Of a stretch of DNA of 64,000 bases, positions 25,414-34,531 are shown piece by piece; position 1 is the first letter of the stretch; each line of letters opens with the position of its first letter. The translations under genes and the position numbers were made by a program. The notes below the pieces were generated by a model. That model searched no databases. It was not told the DNA's origin and saw only the letters and a program-made list of their open reading frames with translations. This DNA is from Paraprevotella clara YIT 11840. GTDB lineage: Bacteria; Bacteroidota; Bacteroidia; Bacteroidales; Bacteroidaceae. Location: positions 91,404 through 155,403 of the forward strand of contig NZ_JH376581.1 of the NCBI RefSeq assembly GCF_000233955.1, written 5' to 3'.

Positions 25414-25937
25414 CACGTATCATCTTAATCGGTTACATGGGAGCCGGAAAGACGACCGTGGGAAAGGCATTGTCCCAAAGCCTGGCTCTCCCGTTTTATG
25501 ATTTAGACTGGTATATCGAAGAACGCTACCGCCGGACCATCCCCCAAATATTCGCGGAAAACGGAGAAAACGGATTCCGTGAGATCGAACAGAAAATCCT
25601 GCACGAGGTAGCCGAGTTCGAGAATGTCATTATTTCCTGCGGTGGGGGAACACCTTGCTTTTTCGACAACATGGAATACATGAACCGGCAGGCACAAACG
25701 GTATACCTGAAAGCTTCTCCCGACGTGCTGTTCCAGCATCTGAAGATGGGAAAGGTGGAACGTCCTCTGTTGAAAGACAAAACGGAGGATGAGATGAAAC
25801 AATATATCCGGGATTCCCTCGCGATACGCGAACCCTTTTACAGCCGGGCACAATATACATTAGATGTCAGCTTATTAGAGAACTACGATAAAATAAAGGA
25901 CTCCGTCCGTTTGCTTCGTGAACTATTAAACCTATAA
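25410..25937 (+). CDS. aroK: Shikimate kinase
   Basis: 175 aa, normal length. The Walker A loop is GYMGAGKTTVGKALS near residue 8, the shikimate-binding region includes DLDWYIEERY and FREIEQKIL, and the glycine-rich CGGGTPCF follows. It phosphorylates shikimate with ATP in the chorismate pathway. The ATG overlaps the topA stop (ATGA) and speA begins 8 bp after its stop. Confidence 0.96.
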   Translation: MTRIILIGYMGAGKTTVGKALSQSLALPFYDLDWYIEERYRRTIPQIFAENGENGFREIEQKILHEVAEFENVIISCGGGTPCFFDNMEYMNRQAQTVYLKASPDVLFQHLKMGKVERPLLKDKTEDEMKQYIRDSLAIREPFYSRAQYTLDVSLLENYDKIKDSVRLLRELLNL

Positions 25938-25945
25938 AGAACGTA

Positions 25946-27834
<1,889 letters not shown>

Positions 27835-27838
<4 letters not shown>

Positions 27839-28614
27839 ACATGAAAGAGAAACTCACCATCATCAAAGTGGGCGGCAAAATCGTAGAGGAAGAAGACTCG
27901 CTCCACCAACTGCTGGCAGCTTTCACGGCCGTTGAAGGCCATAAGATATTGGTACATGGCGGAGGACGTTCCGCCACCAAAGTCGCAGCCCAATTAGGAA
28001 TAGAAAGCCAAATGATCAACGGTCGCCGCGTCACGGACGCAGACATGCTGAATGTGGTCACCATGGTGTATGGCGGACTTGTCAACAAAAACATCGTGGT
28101 ACGCCTTCAGGCACAAGGTGTCAACGCCTTAGGCTTGACCGGTGCCGACATGGACGTGATACGTTCTCACAAACGTCCGGTAAAGGATGTGGACTACGGT
28201 TTCGTAGGAGACGTAGACGCAGTAAACGGTACGCTTTTAGCCGACCTGATTCGTAAAGGCATCGTGCCCGTCATGGCTCCCTTGACGCACGACGGGCAGG
28301 GACATATCCTGAACACCAATGCCGACACCATTGCCGGGGAAACCGCCAAAGCCATGGCCGATGTGTTCGATGTCACCCTGATGTACTGTTTTGAAAAGAA
28401 AGGCGTATTGAGAGATGCAGAAGACGATGACAGCCTCATTCCTCATATCAACGAAAGCGAATTTAAACGTTACGTGGAGGAAGGCATCATACAAGGGGGA
28501 ATGATTCCGAAATTGGAAAACTCATTTGAGGCCATCCATGCCGGAGTAAGCAAAGTCATTATCACTTTGGCCACAGCTATCGACGGCGTATCCGGCACAG
28601 TTATAGAGAGATAG
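27835..28614 (+). CDS. argB: Acetylglutamate kinase-like enzyme (possibly N-succinylglutamate)
   Basis: 259 aa of the amino-acid kinase family: IIKVGGKIVEEE at the start, VHGGGRSATKVAAQLG, LTGADMDVIRSH, NTNADTIAGETAKAM, and GGMIPKLENSFEAI. It phosphorylates the N-acylated glutamate in arginine synthesis. Several Bacteroides relatives use succinylated rather than acetylated intermediates, so the acyl group is uncertain from sequence alone. The ATG at 27835 overlaps the speA stop; the second ATG at 27841 is an alternative. Confidence 0.94.
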
Positions 28615-28645
28615 GATAAGACGAAAAAAATATTTCAAAAAAAAT

Positions 28646-28681
28646 GGCGGGTGAGTGTAACTTTTCAGGCACTCGCCCGTC
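28646..28681 (+). other. 12-bp hairpin just before the ECF sigma start codon
   Basis: GGCGGGTGAGTG (28646-28657) pairs over its full length, with two G-T pairs, with CACTCGCCCGTC (28670-28681) around a 12-nt loop. It ends 14 bp before the ATG at 28696 and lacks a following T-run, so it is better placed to affect translation or a regulator than to terminate argB transcription. Confidence 0.5.
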
Positions 28682-28695
28682 ATTATTACAGAGAG

Positions 28696-29205
28696 ATGAA
28701 AGAAATCAGTTTTCGGAACGATATATTGCCCCTGAAAGACAAACTCTATCGGTTGGCTCTTCGTATCACGTTCGACACGGCAGAAGCGGAAGACATCGTT
28801 CAAGAAACACTGATAAGGGTGTGGGACAAGCGCGATGAATGGCCGCAACTGACCTCTATCGAAGCTTATTGTCTGACCATTTGCAGGCACCTCTCCTTGG
28901 ACAGAAGCGAAAAAAAAGAAGCGCAGCATGTCGCCTTGGACGAAAGCCTGCATAGCCGCCCCGATACTTCCACTCCATACGATAGCCTGACGGCTCGTGA
29001 AGGGCTTGGACTTCTTCAAAAACTGTTGAAAGAATTGCCCCAAACCCAACAGGACATCGTCCAACTGAGAGAAATAGAAGGCAAAAGCTATAAAGAGATT
29101 GCAGCAATTCTGAATCTGAGCGAAGAACAAGTGAAAGTCTATCTGTTCCGTGCCAGACAACGAATCAAACAAAAGTACACAGAAATACAAGGATATGGAC
29201 TATAA
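28696..29205 (+). CDS. ECF-type RNA polymerase sigma factor
   Basis: 169 aa from ATG 28696; the upstream frame to 28651 runs through the hairpin and is not needed. Region 2 shows LYRLALRITFDTAEAEDIVQETLIRVWDK (shown in part: RITFDTAEAEDIVQETLIRV) and region 4 shows LKELPQTQQDIVQLREIEG, then SYKEIAAILNLSEEQVKVYL with the recognition helix. It directs transcription of a small regulon that probably includes its own operon. Its stop overlaps the start of the next gene by 11 bp, the usual sigma/anti-sigma arrangement. Confidence 0.93.
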   Translation: MKEISFRNDILPLKDKLYRLALRITFDTAEAEDIVQETLIRVWDKRDEWPQLTSIEAYCLTICRHLSLDRSEKKEAQHVALDESLHSRPDTSTPYDSLTAREGLGLLQKLLKELPQTQQDIVQLREIEGKSYKEIAAILNLSEEQVKVYLFRARQRIKQKYTEIQGYGL

Positions 29206-29710
29206 GTACATAGAACAACTTCTGGAACGCTATTGGCAATGCGAAACCTCCTTGGAAGAAGAAGCCATACTGAAAACCTTCTTCAACCAAACCCATATAC
29301 CGAGCCATCTCATGCCTTACAAGCCTCTCTTTGTAAGCGAAAAGATGTGGCAGGACGTGAAATTGGGTGAGGATTTTGACGCAAGAATCATGGCGCACAT
29401 AGAGAAGGACGAACCGGTGAAAGCACGTAGAATCACGTGGGTACGCCGGATGATGCCTCTCTACAAAGCCGCTGCATCCGTAGCCATCATCCTCACGTTA
29501 GGCAATGCCGCACAAAGTTCTTTCCGCCGTGAAGCCACTGTGGAGAACGACTACAACTACGAGAACTATCAGGATTCGTACAATGATCCGGAAATGGCTT
29601 ACAATCAGATATCCGATGCCTTACAAATGGTGTCGCAAAGCCTGAGCGAAGCATCCAAACAGGATTCTCTCCTGCAAATGCAGCCTAAAGAGACACAAAA
29701 AGAACAATAA
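29195..29710 (+). CDS. Membrane protein in the anti-sigma position of the ECF operon
   Basis: 171 aa from ATG 29195; the frame extends to 29150, but that part is inside the sigma gene and looks non-coding. The N-terminal ~75 residues start MDYKYIEQLLERYWQCE and form an acidic helical domain. One membrane segment lies near residue 100 (AAASVAIILTLGNAAQS), followed by a Gln/Ser-rich external tail. Proteins of this layout following an ECF sigma gene in Bacteroidales act as anti-sigma factors, but the sequence has no zinc-binding HxxxCxxC motif. The function is therefore assigned from position. Confidence 0.75.
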   Translation: MDYKYIEQLLERYWQCETSLEEEAILKTFFNQTHIPSHLMPYKPLFVSEKMWQDVKLGEDFDARIMAHIEKDEPVKARRITWVRRMMPLYKAAASVAIILTLGNAAQSSFRREATVENDYNYENYQDSYNDPEMAYNQISDALQMVSQSLSEASKQDSLLQMQPKETQKEQ

Positions 29711-29711
29711 A

Positions 29712-30209
29712 ATGAAACGCGTTCTTTGCTTATTGTTAATAGCATGTTCTATCCACGTGTGGGGGCAGGACTTTGCGTCTAAGTTCATGGAACAGTGTGC
29801 CAAGGAAGACGGTGATATACAATGCCAGACCGTCAGTCCGATAATGATGGAGAAACTCATGGACACCATGACGGCCCCGAATGGAGACAGAGATGAAGAG
29901 GTTCCGGAATATCTCCTTTCCAAACTGAAAAGTGCCCGTATCATCACGGCGACAAAGCAAAGCGAGAAGCTCTTCCGTGAAGCCGAACAGCTCATAGAAA
30001 AGAACAAAAACAGATTTTCCCCGTTGGTAGAAAACCAACCCGGGCAAAACAATAAAGTCTTTGTCCGCAAACACGATGAAGTGATACGGGAACTGGTCGT
30101 GCTGAATCTGAATCCGGATGAGAAAACACTGACCATCGTCAATCTTACAGGAGATATGGATGACCGGTTCATGAAAATACTTTCATCGGGGAAACTCAAA
30201 CAAGATTAA
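29712..30209 (+). CDS. DUF4252-family secreted protein
   Basis: 165 aa with a signal peptide (VLCLLLIACSIHVWG). The rest matches DUF4252: SKFMEQCAKEDGDIQCQTVSP, PEYLLSKLKSARIITA, VIRELVVLNLNPDEKTLTIVN, and LTGDMDDRFMKIL. Such proteins are regularly the third gene after an ECF sigma factor and its membrane partner in Bacteroidales; the molecular role is unknown. It starts 1 bp after the preceding stop. A weak Cys within the signal peptide (ACS) is not a good lipobox. Confidence 0.82.
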   Translation: MKRVLCLLLIACSIHVWGQDFASKFMEQCAKEDGDIQCQTVSPIMMEKLMDTMTAPNGDRDEEVPEYLLSKLKSARIITATKQSEKLFREAEQLIEKNKNRFSPLVENQPGQNNKVFVRKHDEVIRELVVLNLNPDEKTLTIVNLTGDMDDRFMKILSSGKLKQD

Positions 30210-30316
30210 TGGAACATTTTATGCTTTTTCTATATAAACAAGTTAGTGCTTAATAAAACGCAATGAAACTGTGAAGTTTCAATTCTCTCAAATTTTTTCA
30301 TAACATACTAACGACG

Positions 30317-30347
30317 AAAAGGGTTGCCTGTGGAGGTGGCCCTTTTT
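30317..30347 (+). terminator. Terminator of the ECF operon
   Basis: AAAAGGGTTGCC pairs imperfectly with GGTGGCCCTTTTT across a short loop and is followed by a T-rich run (CATTTTTAC). It lies about 110 bp past the DUF4252 stop. Confidence 0.65.
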
Positions 30348-30376
30348 CATTTTTACGGTTTTTGCATGCCTAAACC

Positions 30377-30407
30377 TTGATTTTTACTCAAGATTATACT
30401 ATCTTTG
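30377..30407 (+). promoter_or_regulatory. Promoter of the GH43 gene
   Basis: TTG at 30377-30379, a 20-bp spacer, and TATCTTTG at 30400-30407 match the Bacteroidota -33/-7 promoter. Transcription should start near 30413, giving a ~30-nt leader. Confidence 0.65.
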
Positions 30408-30444
30408 AAGCGAATTCTAATTTTATAAACCTGGCCATTATATT

Positions 30445-31479
30445 ATGTTAAGAAGAATTGTAATTGCTGCAGTGGCCGTATGTGCATTGGGAACAGTACA
30501 CATTCAGGCACAAAAAAATGAGTTCTTCCGTCCCAAAGAAGTTTGGAACGACACGGAAGGCAACCCCATCAACGCTCATGGAGGCGGTATCTTATACCAT
30601 AAAGGTATGTACTATTGGTACGGTGAATACAAGGTCGGTAAGACCGTCCTGCCCTCTGATGCAACTTGGGAGCGCTATCGCACAGACGTAACCGGTGTAA
30701 GTTGCTACTCCAGTAAGGACTTACTGAATTGGAAGTTCGAAGGAGTGGCCCTGAAAGCCATTACCGACGATCCGAACAGCGACATCCACCCGACGCAGGT
30801 ACTCGAACGTCCTAAGGTGGTTTACAACAAAAAGACCAAGAAGTTTGTCATGTGGATGCACATAGACAGTCCGGACTACAGTAAAGCGGAGGCTGGTGTA
30901 GCCATCGCCGATTCACCGACAGGCCCGTTTAAGTATCTGAACGGATTCCGCCCGAACGGTACGATGAGCCGTGACCAAACCGTATTCGTGGACGATGACG
31001 GAACTGCCTACCAGTTCTCTTCGTCAGAAGAAAACCAGACCATGCACATCAACCGGCTGACTGAAGATTACACCAAACCGGACGGAAAATATGTACGCCG
31101 TTTCGTTGGTATGGCAAGGGAGGCACCTGCCGTCTTCAAACACGGAAACAAGTATTATATGCTTTCCAGCGGTTGTACCGGTTGGGATCCCAACAGTGCC
31201 GAGTTGGCAGTGGCCGACTCTATCATGGGAGAGTGGACGGTATTGGGAGACCCTTGTACTGGACCGGATGCCGAAAAGACATTCTACGGACAAAGCACTT
31301 TCGTTATCCCCGTGCAGGGCAAGAAGAACGCTTTCATAGCATGCTTCGACATGTGGAAAAAGAAAGACCTGCAAGACAGCCGTTACATCTGGTTGCCTAT
31401 GATGATTGACAAGCAAACCAACAAAATTACGATTCCATGGCATGCCGAATGGAATCTGGATGTATTCAAAAAGAAATAG
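30445..31479 (+). CDS. GH43-family glycosidase (galactan/arabinogalactan-type)
   Basis: 344 aa with a signal peptide (VIAAVAVCALGTVHIQA). It is a five-bladed beta-propeller of GH43 type: INAHGGGILYHKGMYYWYGE, VLERPKVVYNKKTKKFVMWMH, SRDQTVFVDDDGTAYQFSS, and REAPAVFKHGNKYYMLSSG with the likely acid residue in REAP. The pattern resembles subfamilies that include exo-beta-1,3-galactanases and galactofuranosidases. The exact linkage cannot be read from sequence. It stands alone with its own promoter and terminator. Confidence 0.88.
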   Translation: MLRRIVIAAVAVCALGTVHIQAQKNEFFRPKEVWNDTEGNPINAHGGGILYHKGMYYWYGEYKVGKTVLPSDATWERYRTDVTGVSCYSSKDLLNWKFEGVALKAITDDPNSDIHPTQVLERPKVVYNKKTKKFVMWMHIDSPDYSKAEAGVAIADSPTGPFKYLNGFRPNGTMSRDQTVFVDDDGTAYQFSSSEENQTMHINRLTEDYTKPDGKYVRRFVGMAREAPAVFKHGNKYYMLSSGCTGWDPNSAELAVADSIMGEWTVLGDPCTGPDAEKTFYGQSTFVIPVQGKKNAFIACFDMWKKKDLQDSRYIWLPMMIDKQTNKITIPWHAEWNLDVFKKK

Positions 31480-31509
31480 GCAAGATTACACATATTAAAT
31501 ACCCGACTT

Positions 31510-31553
31510 CCCCGCCACGTTTCTTACCGCAAGAACCGTATGGCGGGGATTTT
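31510..31553 (+). terminator. Terminator of the GH43 gene
   Basis: CCCCGCCA (31510-31517) pairs with TGGCGGGG (31541-31548), with an inner TTCTT/AAGAA stem, then ATTTT. Confidence 0.7.
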
Positions 31554-31591
31554 GGAATCGTGATATATCTTCATGACAAACCCACAACAAA

Positions 31592-32089
31592 ATGATGATA
31601 GACGGTAATTTTAAGATAACTACCGACCAACTGACTCTCACATTCACGGAGGGACAACGGCAGGACTTTTTCATCCAGCATACTCCCCACCGCGTGGAAA
31701 TCATCTATCCTCCGCAAACGGATTTCGAACATTTGCAACCTTGGCTTTTCAAAGTCGTCACGGAGGCATTGCGCAAGCAAGCCAAGGCCATACTACCGCC
31801 ACGGATTCAGGAATTGGCTTCCCGTCACGGATTCCATTACACCCGGCTCAGCATCAATTCTGCCCGTACACGTTGGGGAAGTTGCTCCAGCAAAGGACAT
31901 ATCAACCTGTCGCTATACCTGATGATTCTCCCCCTCCGGTTATCCGATTACGTACTGCTCCACGAGCTTTGCCACACCCAAGAGATGAACCACGGTCCCC
32001 GCTTTTGGACTTTAATGGACAGAGTGACCCAACAGCAATCCGGCACACTCAGAAATGAGTTGCGCCACTACCCGTCTCCATTCCGATAA
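31592..32089 (+). CDS. YgjP-like (DUF45) metal-dependent peptidase
   Basis: 165 aa. The C-terminal domain has the characteristic RTRWGSCSSKGHINLSLYL stretch, then VLLHELCHTQEMNHGPRFW, which holds the HExxH zinc-binding motif and a third His seven residues further on. The proteins are related to SprT and WLM peptidases and are sometimes encoded beside restriction systems, but no such neighbour is seen here. The substrate is unknown. The second ATG at 31595 is an equally good start. Confidence 0.88.
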   Translation: MMIDGNFKITTDQLTLTFTEGQRQDFFIQHTPHRVEIIYPPQTDFEHLQPWLFKVVTEALRKQAKAILPPRIQELASRHGFHYTRLSINSARTRWGSCSSKGHINLSLYLMILPLRLSDYVLLHELCHTQEMNHGPRFWTLMDRVTQQQSGTLRNELRHYPSPFR

Positions 32090-32145
32090 GATAACATCGA
32101 GACGGCAGAGAGCCTCTGCATCCCTTACGTTCTCCCACACGTTTT

Positions 32146-32943
32146 TTACTGTCCCGACTCACCCTCTACCCCAAGCACCTTATCTAAATAACGGTAACCT
32201 ACATATCCGCAAACCGCAGCTGCCAAAGCCCAAACGGAAGCTGCGCCGGCACCACCGCACAACTCCACCAAAGTCGTATCCGTATCTCCCGTACACCAAA
32301 GCATGGCAACACCCACAAAATTATTGAAGACATGTGCCACCACCGGAATCCAAATCGTACCCGACCGCCAGTACAACCAACCCAAAACCCAACCAAAAAC
32401 TACGGCTCCCGGTATTTGTGCCGGATTGCCATGTACGGCTCCGAATATCAAGGCTGAAAGCAAAATGGCCATCCACGGACGCATCCTGTACCGGATAAGA
32501 TGCCGCTGGATTCCCATCCGGAACACCAGTTCTTCGGTAAAAGGCCCGACCAAGACGATGGCCAAGACCCCCCAAGGGTTATACACAAGCGTGGCAAATA
32601 CATCTTTATTCAAGTCTTCTAATGTCAAAGTCTCCAATAACAAGTTCACAACAAATATGACGGGCAACATCCATAAAACCACGACGGCGTATACAGGCCA
32701 TTTTATTTGCCTGAAACGGAAACTTTTACGGTCTGTCCATCTCAACAAAGTCATCACCGACCATACCACAGCCCCGTTTAATAACAGAGAAATCCCCAAG
32801 GCCGATGGAGAAGATGCCAATGCATTCACATCCAAACGTCCTTCGTGAAGCAGATCCGAAAGATTGAAAAAGAACAAGACTGCCAAGGAAGACAAAACCT
32901 GGGCCAACAAAAAAATAATCACCAAACAAACCGTACGTTTCAT
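32146..32943 (-). CDS. CPBP-family intramembrane metalloprotease (CAAX protease-like)
   Basis: 265 aa with about seven hydrophobic segments. The Abi/CPBP motifs are PFTEELVFRMGIQRHLI (EExxxR), ALIFGAVHGNPAQIPGAVVF (FxxxH) and IWIPVVAHVFNNFVGV (HxxxN). Bacterial members are inner-membrane proteins with roles in bacteriocin self-immunity or peptide processing. It is the last gene of a minus-strand operon and starts 18 bp after ribF. Confidence 0.9.
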   Translation of the reverse strand: MKRTVCLVIIFLLAQVLSSLAVLFFFNLSDLLHEGRLDVNALASSPSALGISLLLNGAVVWSVMTLLRWTDRKSFRFRQIKWPVYAVVVLWMLPVIFVVNLLLETLTLEDLNKDVFATLVYNPWGVLAIVLVGPFTEELVFRMGIQRHLIRYRMRPWMAILLSALIFGAVHGNPAQIPGAVVFGWVLGWLYWRSGTIWIPVVAHVFNNFVGVAMLWCTGDTDTTLVELCGGAGAASVWALAAAVCGYVGYRYLDKVLGVEGESGQ

Positions 32944-32961
32944 ACCAATCTCCTTTCCAAG

Positions 32962-33906
32962 CTATTGCTCCTTGTTTAAAATCATTCTCACCATAGCCTC
33001 ATCCTCGCGAAGCTGATGAACCAAATCCCCTTTATTCCTGAACTTCTTTTCATCTCTTAAACGCCTGACGAAACTCAACGTCAAGCAACAACCGTACAAA
33101 TCTCCGGCAAAATCCAACAAATGTACTTCTATGGTGCGATTCTCGCCGTTTTCCATCGTGGGCCGAAGACCGATATTCAACATCCCTCCCCAAACGTGTT
33201 CCTCTCCTCCTGTTCCTCCTTTGACCCAAACAGCATATACGCCGTTTTTAGGAATCAGTTTCTGTGCATCCTCAACCTGTATATTCGCCGTAGGAAAGCC
33301 CAGTTCATGCCCTACGTGGAAACCATGAACCACACGTCCCGTAATTTCGTACGGACGGGTCAGGCAACGTGCCGCCATTCCTACCTCGCCTTCGGCCAGA
33401 CAAGCCCTGACCATAGACGAACTTACATTCACCTCGCTCATGGCAAAGGCGTCCGCACGAACGACTTCCATCCCCAATTCCCGTCCATATTCCACATATT
33501 CCGCAAATCCCTCCGAACGGTCATGTCCGAAACGATGGTCGTATCCGATAATCAGGACCTTTACAGATAACTTCTCTTTCAGTATTTCAACCATAAAGCG
33601 ACGAGCTGACAAAGCTGCCAATGCCGTGGTGAAATCCAACGTCAGGCAATAATCCGCTCCCGTCGTAGTCAACTGCTCGCATTTCTCATCATATGTGGTC
33701 AGCAACTGAGGCTGATAAGCGGCTTGCATGACCTGACGCGGATGCGTACGGAAAGTGATCAGCAAGGAAGCCAAATCGTGCCCGGCGGCATAACGGGTCA
33801 ACTGCCGTATCAAAAAGCGATGCCCCCGGTGCACGCCGTCGAAAAAACCAATCGTGGCGACACAAGCCTGATAAGGTAAGGGGTCAGTAAGCGTGATAAA
33901 CTTCAT
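32962..33906 (-). CDS. ribF: Bifunctional riboflavin kinase / FAD synthetase
   Basis: 314 aa, normal length. The N-terminal nucleotidyltransferase part has ATIGFFDGVHRGHRFLI and VLIIGYDHRFGHDR. The C-terminal flavokinase part has RVVHGFHVGHELGFPTANIQ, then GVYAVWVK and MLNIGLRPT. It converts riboflavin to FMN and FAD in the cytoplasm. It starts 12 bp after the HAD gene stop. Confidence 0.96.
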   Translation of the reverse strand: MKFITLTDPLPYQACVATIGFFDGVHRGHRFLIRQLTRYAAGHDLASLLITFRTHPRQVMQAAYQPQLLTTYDEKCEQLTTTGADYCLTLDFTTALAALSARRFMVEILKEKLSVKVLIIGYDHRFGHDRSEGFAEYVEYGRELGMEVVRADAFAMSEVNVSSSMVRACLAEGEVGMAARCLTRPYEITGRVVHGFHVGHELGFPTANIQVEDAQKLIPKNGVYAVWVKGGTGGEEHVWGGMLNIGLRPTMENGENRTIEVHLLDFAGDLYGCCLTLSFVRRLRDEKKFRNKGDLVHQLREDEAMVRMILNKEQ

Positions 33907-33918
33907 TCTCCTTCATCA

Positions 33919-34530
33919 TTACTCCAACAAACTGAACCAATCTTCCGGCTGTCGGGAATGGAACACCTGTATACCCAAACTCTCTGCCGTCCTGCAATTT
34001 TCGGAAGAGTCATCGACAAACAATGTCTCTTCCGGCTTCAACCCGGCTTCGGCCAACACCTTACGGAATATCCGTTCGTCCGGTTTGGCCAAATGCATCT
34101 GGAAGGACAGGAATATGCGGTCGAAACAATCTTCCATCTCCAACCCAGTAGAAGCCATCAATTCACGGCATGAATATGCCCAGTGCATGGCATTCGTATT
34201 ACTGAGCATATAAGTGCGGTAATCCGTCCGCAGATTACGGATGGTTTGCATGCGACGAGCCGGAATCCCGACCAACATCTTATTCCAAGCCCGAAAGATT
34301 TCTTCATCTTTCACATCCGCCCCGACTTTCTTCCGCACATAAGTGCAAAACTCATCCGGTGACATCTCTCCGGTTTCCATCAAGGCAAACACCCCGTCCT
34401 GCACATAATCATTGATATAAGCGTGGGCTTCAAAGCCCAACGCCTCAAAAGCATGAACCGCTGCCTGCTTGTCCAAATCCACGATAATACCGCCGAAATC
34501 GAAAATAATATTTTTTATCCGTTTATCCAT
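33919..34530 (-). CDS. HAD-superfamily hydrolase
   Basis: 203 aa from ATG 34530; the frame extends to 34596, but those codons lie within the end of the ATPase gene. Motif I is IIFDFGGIIVDLDK with the nucleophile Asp, motif II includes MLSNTNAMHW, and motifs III/IV are seen in HLAKPDERIF and ETLFVDDSSENC. It is a class I HAD with an alpha-helical cap, resembling small-molecule phosphatases and haloacid dehalogenases. The substrate is unknown. It starts within 2 bp of the ATPase stop. Confidence 0.92.
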   Translation of the reverse strand: MDKRIKNIIFDFGGIIVDLDKQAAVHAFEALGFEAHAYINDYVQDGVFALMETGEMSPDEFCTYVRKKVGADVKDEEIFRAWNKMLVGIPARRMQTIRNLRTDYRTYMLSNTNAMHWAYSCRELMASTGLEMEDCFDRIFLSFQMHLAKPDERIFRKVLAEAGLKPEETLFVDDSSENCRTAESLGIQVFHSRQPEDWFSLLE

Positions 34531-34531
34531 T

